The notes under the pieces are model-generated. The model saw only the letters and a program-made list of their open reading frames with translations. It ran no database searches and had not been told where the DNA came from. Shown one piece after another: positions 62,674 through 64,000 of a stretch of 64,000 nucleotides of DNA. The stretch lies in contig CAZLXW010000002.1 in assembly GCA_964563505.1 (NCBI GenBank), positions 1 through 64,000 of the forward strand, given 5' to 3'. Made by a program: the position numbers and the translations under genes. The stretch is from UBA1351 sp964563505. GTDB lineage: Bacteria; Bacillota; Clostridia; Lachnospirales; Vallitaleaceae. How positions within the stretch are numbered: position 1 is the stretch's first letter; each line of letters begins with the position of its first letter.

Positions 62674-64000
62674 TTAACGGCTTAGATCATAGGCTTCCTG
62701 AATGGATTCCATATACTCCATTGGCGTCATGTCTCCATTAATCAGTGTTTGTACATTTTCCTGTGCAACCGTAGACACTTCCGCATTCATTTTTGCTTCA
62801 TACCATGCAAAAGCCGATTCAGCATCTTTTAATCGGTCAAGGACAAGTTGTGTATAATTTGACATCTCGCCTTCTTCTACCGTATACACATAACCTTTTA
62901 CACTTCCTTGTGTTGACATTGCTTCGTTGCCGATTTCTTCAACAAAATATTTTAAGAACCATGCTGTTCCGTCATCATACTTTTCTTTATCCATGGCTAA
63001 AATATTACCACAGTTCATTGAATATGCATTGCTGTCACTTACCGATGGATCCACAACCGGGATATTGAAAAATCCGATGCCGTCTTCACCTGTTTGATTG
63101 TATGTCGGGTCATTCAAGTTTGAGGTAAACCAGCTTCCGTTATAGAAGATAGCAGCTTGGTCTGTACACAACATTGTACCTGCTGTATTCATATCAACCG
63201 TTGTTACACCTTGTCCAAAATATCCTTTATCTGCCCATTCTTGAATTTTAGCAGCACCTTCAACATAACCTTGGTCGGTATATTTAGCATCACCGTTCGC
63301 TGCCGCCGTCATTGCATTGTTGCCTAATAATCGAACTGTGTAAGCATTGACTAAACGGGTAGCTCCCCATTTATCGCCAGCACCACAAGAAAGTGGTTGG
63401 ATTCCTGCTTCATGAAGCTTTGCTAAAACTGTTTCAAATTCATCCCATGTTGTTGGTGGTTCAACTCCGGCTTGTTCAAACAAGTCTTTGTTATACCAAA
63501 AACCTTCTACATTTAAACCAAGTGGCAAATCATATAATTCATTGGTTTCAGCCAAACTTTTTAGTAGGGACACTGCGGATGGATTCATCATATCCATAGC
63601 TCCTACACGTTCAAGTTCTGCACCAATATTAAGTACTTTGTCCGCTTCAACCATTTCTTTTAGTGGCGTTCCGGATTCATAAGCAAAGAAGTCCGGCAAA
63701 TCATTTGAGGATGCCAAGGTTGCAATTTTTGTTTTCAGGTCATCCGCAGATACAAGTTCATACTCATATGAAAAATTCGGATTTACTTGGTCTTTGTATC
63801 TTTGAAGAATGTTGTTGATTAAAATCCCATTGTCATTATCTTCTGCCCAAATCGACAAAATTTTAATATGTTTTTCCAATTGTGGATCTTCTCCTGTAAA
63901 ATCCGATGTATTCATTGTTCCGCCGTCACCGTTTGCTTGACTGTTCTGATTACCTTCGTCTTTACCGCAACCGGAAAATACAGCCAAACTAAGGCATACA
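62674..64000 (-). CDS. sugar-binding lipoprotein, 5' end cut by the window
   Basis: About 440 residues of a family 1 solute-binding lipoprotein are visible. The frame is open to base 64000 and ends inside the signal peptide (VCLSLAVFSGCGKD with the lipobox cysteine), so the true start lies a few codons beyond the window. Binding-protein features are HIKILSIWAEDNDNGIL near the start and IFYNGSWFTSNLNDP later. It is the first visible gene of the operon with the MalFG-type permeases and glycosidases and captures the oligosaccharide to be imported. Confidence 0.92.
   Translation of the reverse strand, partial: VCLSLAVFSGCGKDEGNQNSQANGDGGTMNTSDFTGEDPQLEKHIKILSIWAEDNDNGILINNILQRYKDQVNPNFSYEYELVSADDLKTKIATLASSNDLPDFFAYESGTPLKEMVEADKVLNIGAELERVGAMDMMNPSAVSLLKSLAETNELYDLPLGLNVEGFWYNKDLFEQAGVEPPTTWDEFETVLAKLHEAGIQPLSCGAGDKWGATRLVNAYTVRLLGNNAMTAAANGDAKYTDQGYVEGAAKIQEWADKGYFGQGVTTVDMNTAGTMLCTDQAAIFYNGSWFTSNLNDPTYNQTGEDGIGFFNIPVVDPSVSDSNAYSMNCGNILAMDKEKYDDGTAWFLKYFVEEIGNEAMSTQGSVKGYVYTVEEGEMSNYTQLVLDRLKDAESAFAWYEAKMNAEVSTVAQENVQTLINGDMTPMEYMESIQEAYDLSR

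Overview
The window is low-GC, tightly packed chromosomal DNA with strong AGGAGG-type ribosome binding sites, sigma-A promoters and GC-rich hairpin terminators. Gene content points to an anaerobic member of the Bacillota, class Clostridia: GlnN plus GSI with an ANTAR regulator, DapL-type lysine/peptidoglycan synthesis, Feo iron uptake, and carbohydrate ABC transporters of the Lpl/YtcP and MalFG kind with YesM/YesN regulators. An order-level guess of Lachnospirales is inference only. I saw no rRNA, tRNA, CRISPR array, insertion sequence, phage gene or replication origin, and no gene-free stretch longer than 300 bases.

Layout. 1-3.3 kb: start of xylose isomerase, a YigZ/IMPACT protein behind a PfkB-fold protein that lacks its catalytic residues, and cysteine synthase. 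3.3-5.9 kb: a cysK/metB divergent control region with two identical 20-bp repeats and a structured 140-bp element, then a MetB-like and a MalY-like enzyme (sulfur amino acid metabolism). 5.9-11.9 kb: an arsenic operon (arsR, CoA-disulfide reductase with rhodanese domain, arsD, arsA, acr3, metallophosphatase) with a clear ArsR-type operator. 12-14 kb: divergent split permease of the ArsP/UPF0718 type plus a tandem universal stress protein. 14-20.4 kb: a nitrogen/diaminopimelate block (dapF, dapL, glnA, ANTAR regulator, glnN), with an ANTAR-type antitermination leader in front of glnN. 20.6-28.4 kb: class A penicillin-binding protein, an unusual membrane histidine kinase joined to a CheX-like domain with its CheY partner, and argS. 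28.4-32.5 kb: cupin, a MerR-type-promoted aldo/keto reductase, and a Fur-boxed feoA/feoB locus with a 48-residue Cys-rich membrane protein. 32.5-37.8 kb: a decayed gene, VOC protein, gnd, cation/proton antiporter and an EAL-domain protein.

37.9-46.9 kb is a first sugar-type uptake locus (two lipoproteins, YesM/YesN pair, two permeases, nucleoside-hydrolase-like enzyme). 47-50.7 kb holds a deleted MFS gene and a SWIM/SNF2 helicase. 50.8-64 kb is a second, long catabolic locus transcribed right to left: binding protein, two permeases, an alpha/alpha-barrel glycosidase, sensor kinase, AraC-type regulator, a GH106-like glycosidase, an Asp/Glu-racemase-fold protein, a DUF1537 acid-sugar kinase and a BKACE (DUF849) enzyme. 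Neither transporter locus encodes an ATPase, so a shared ATPase elsewhere is expected.

The two most original items are the glycoside/acid-sugar locus ending in DUF1537-BKACE, which does not match a pathway I know, and the membrane kinase that carries both a CheA-like core and a CheX-like domain in one chain. All functions are assigned by reading motifs in the translated sequence; no database search was run.
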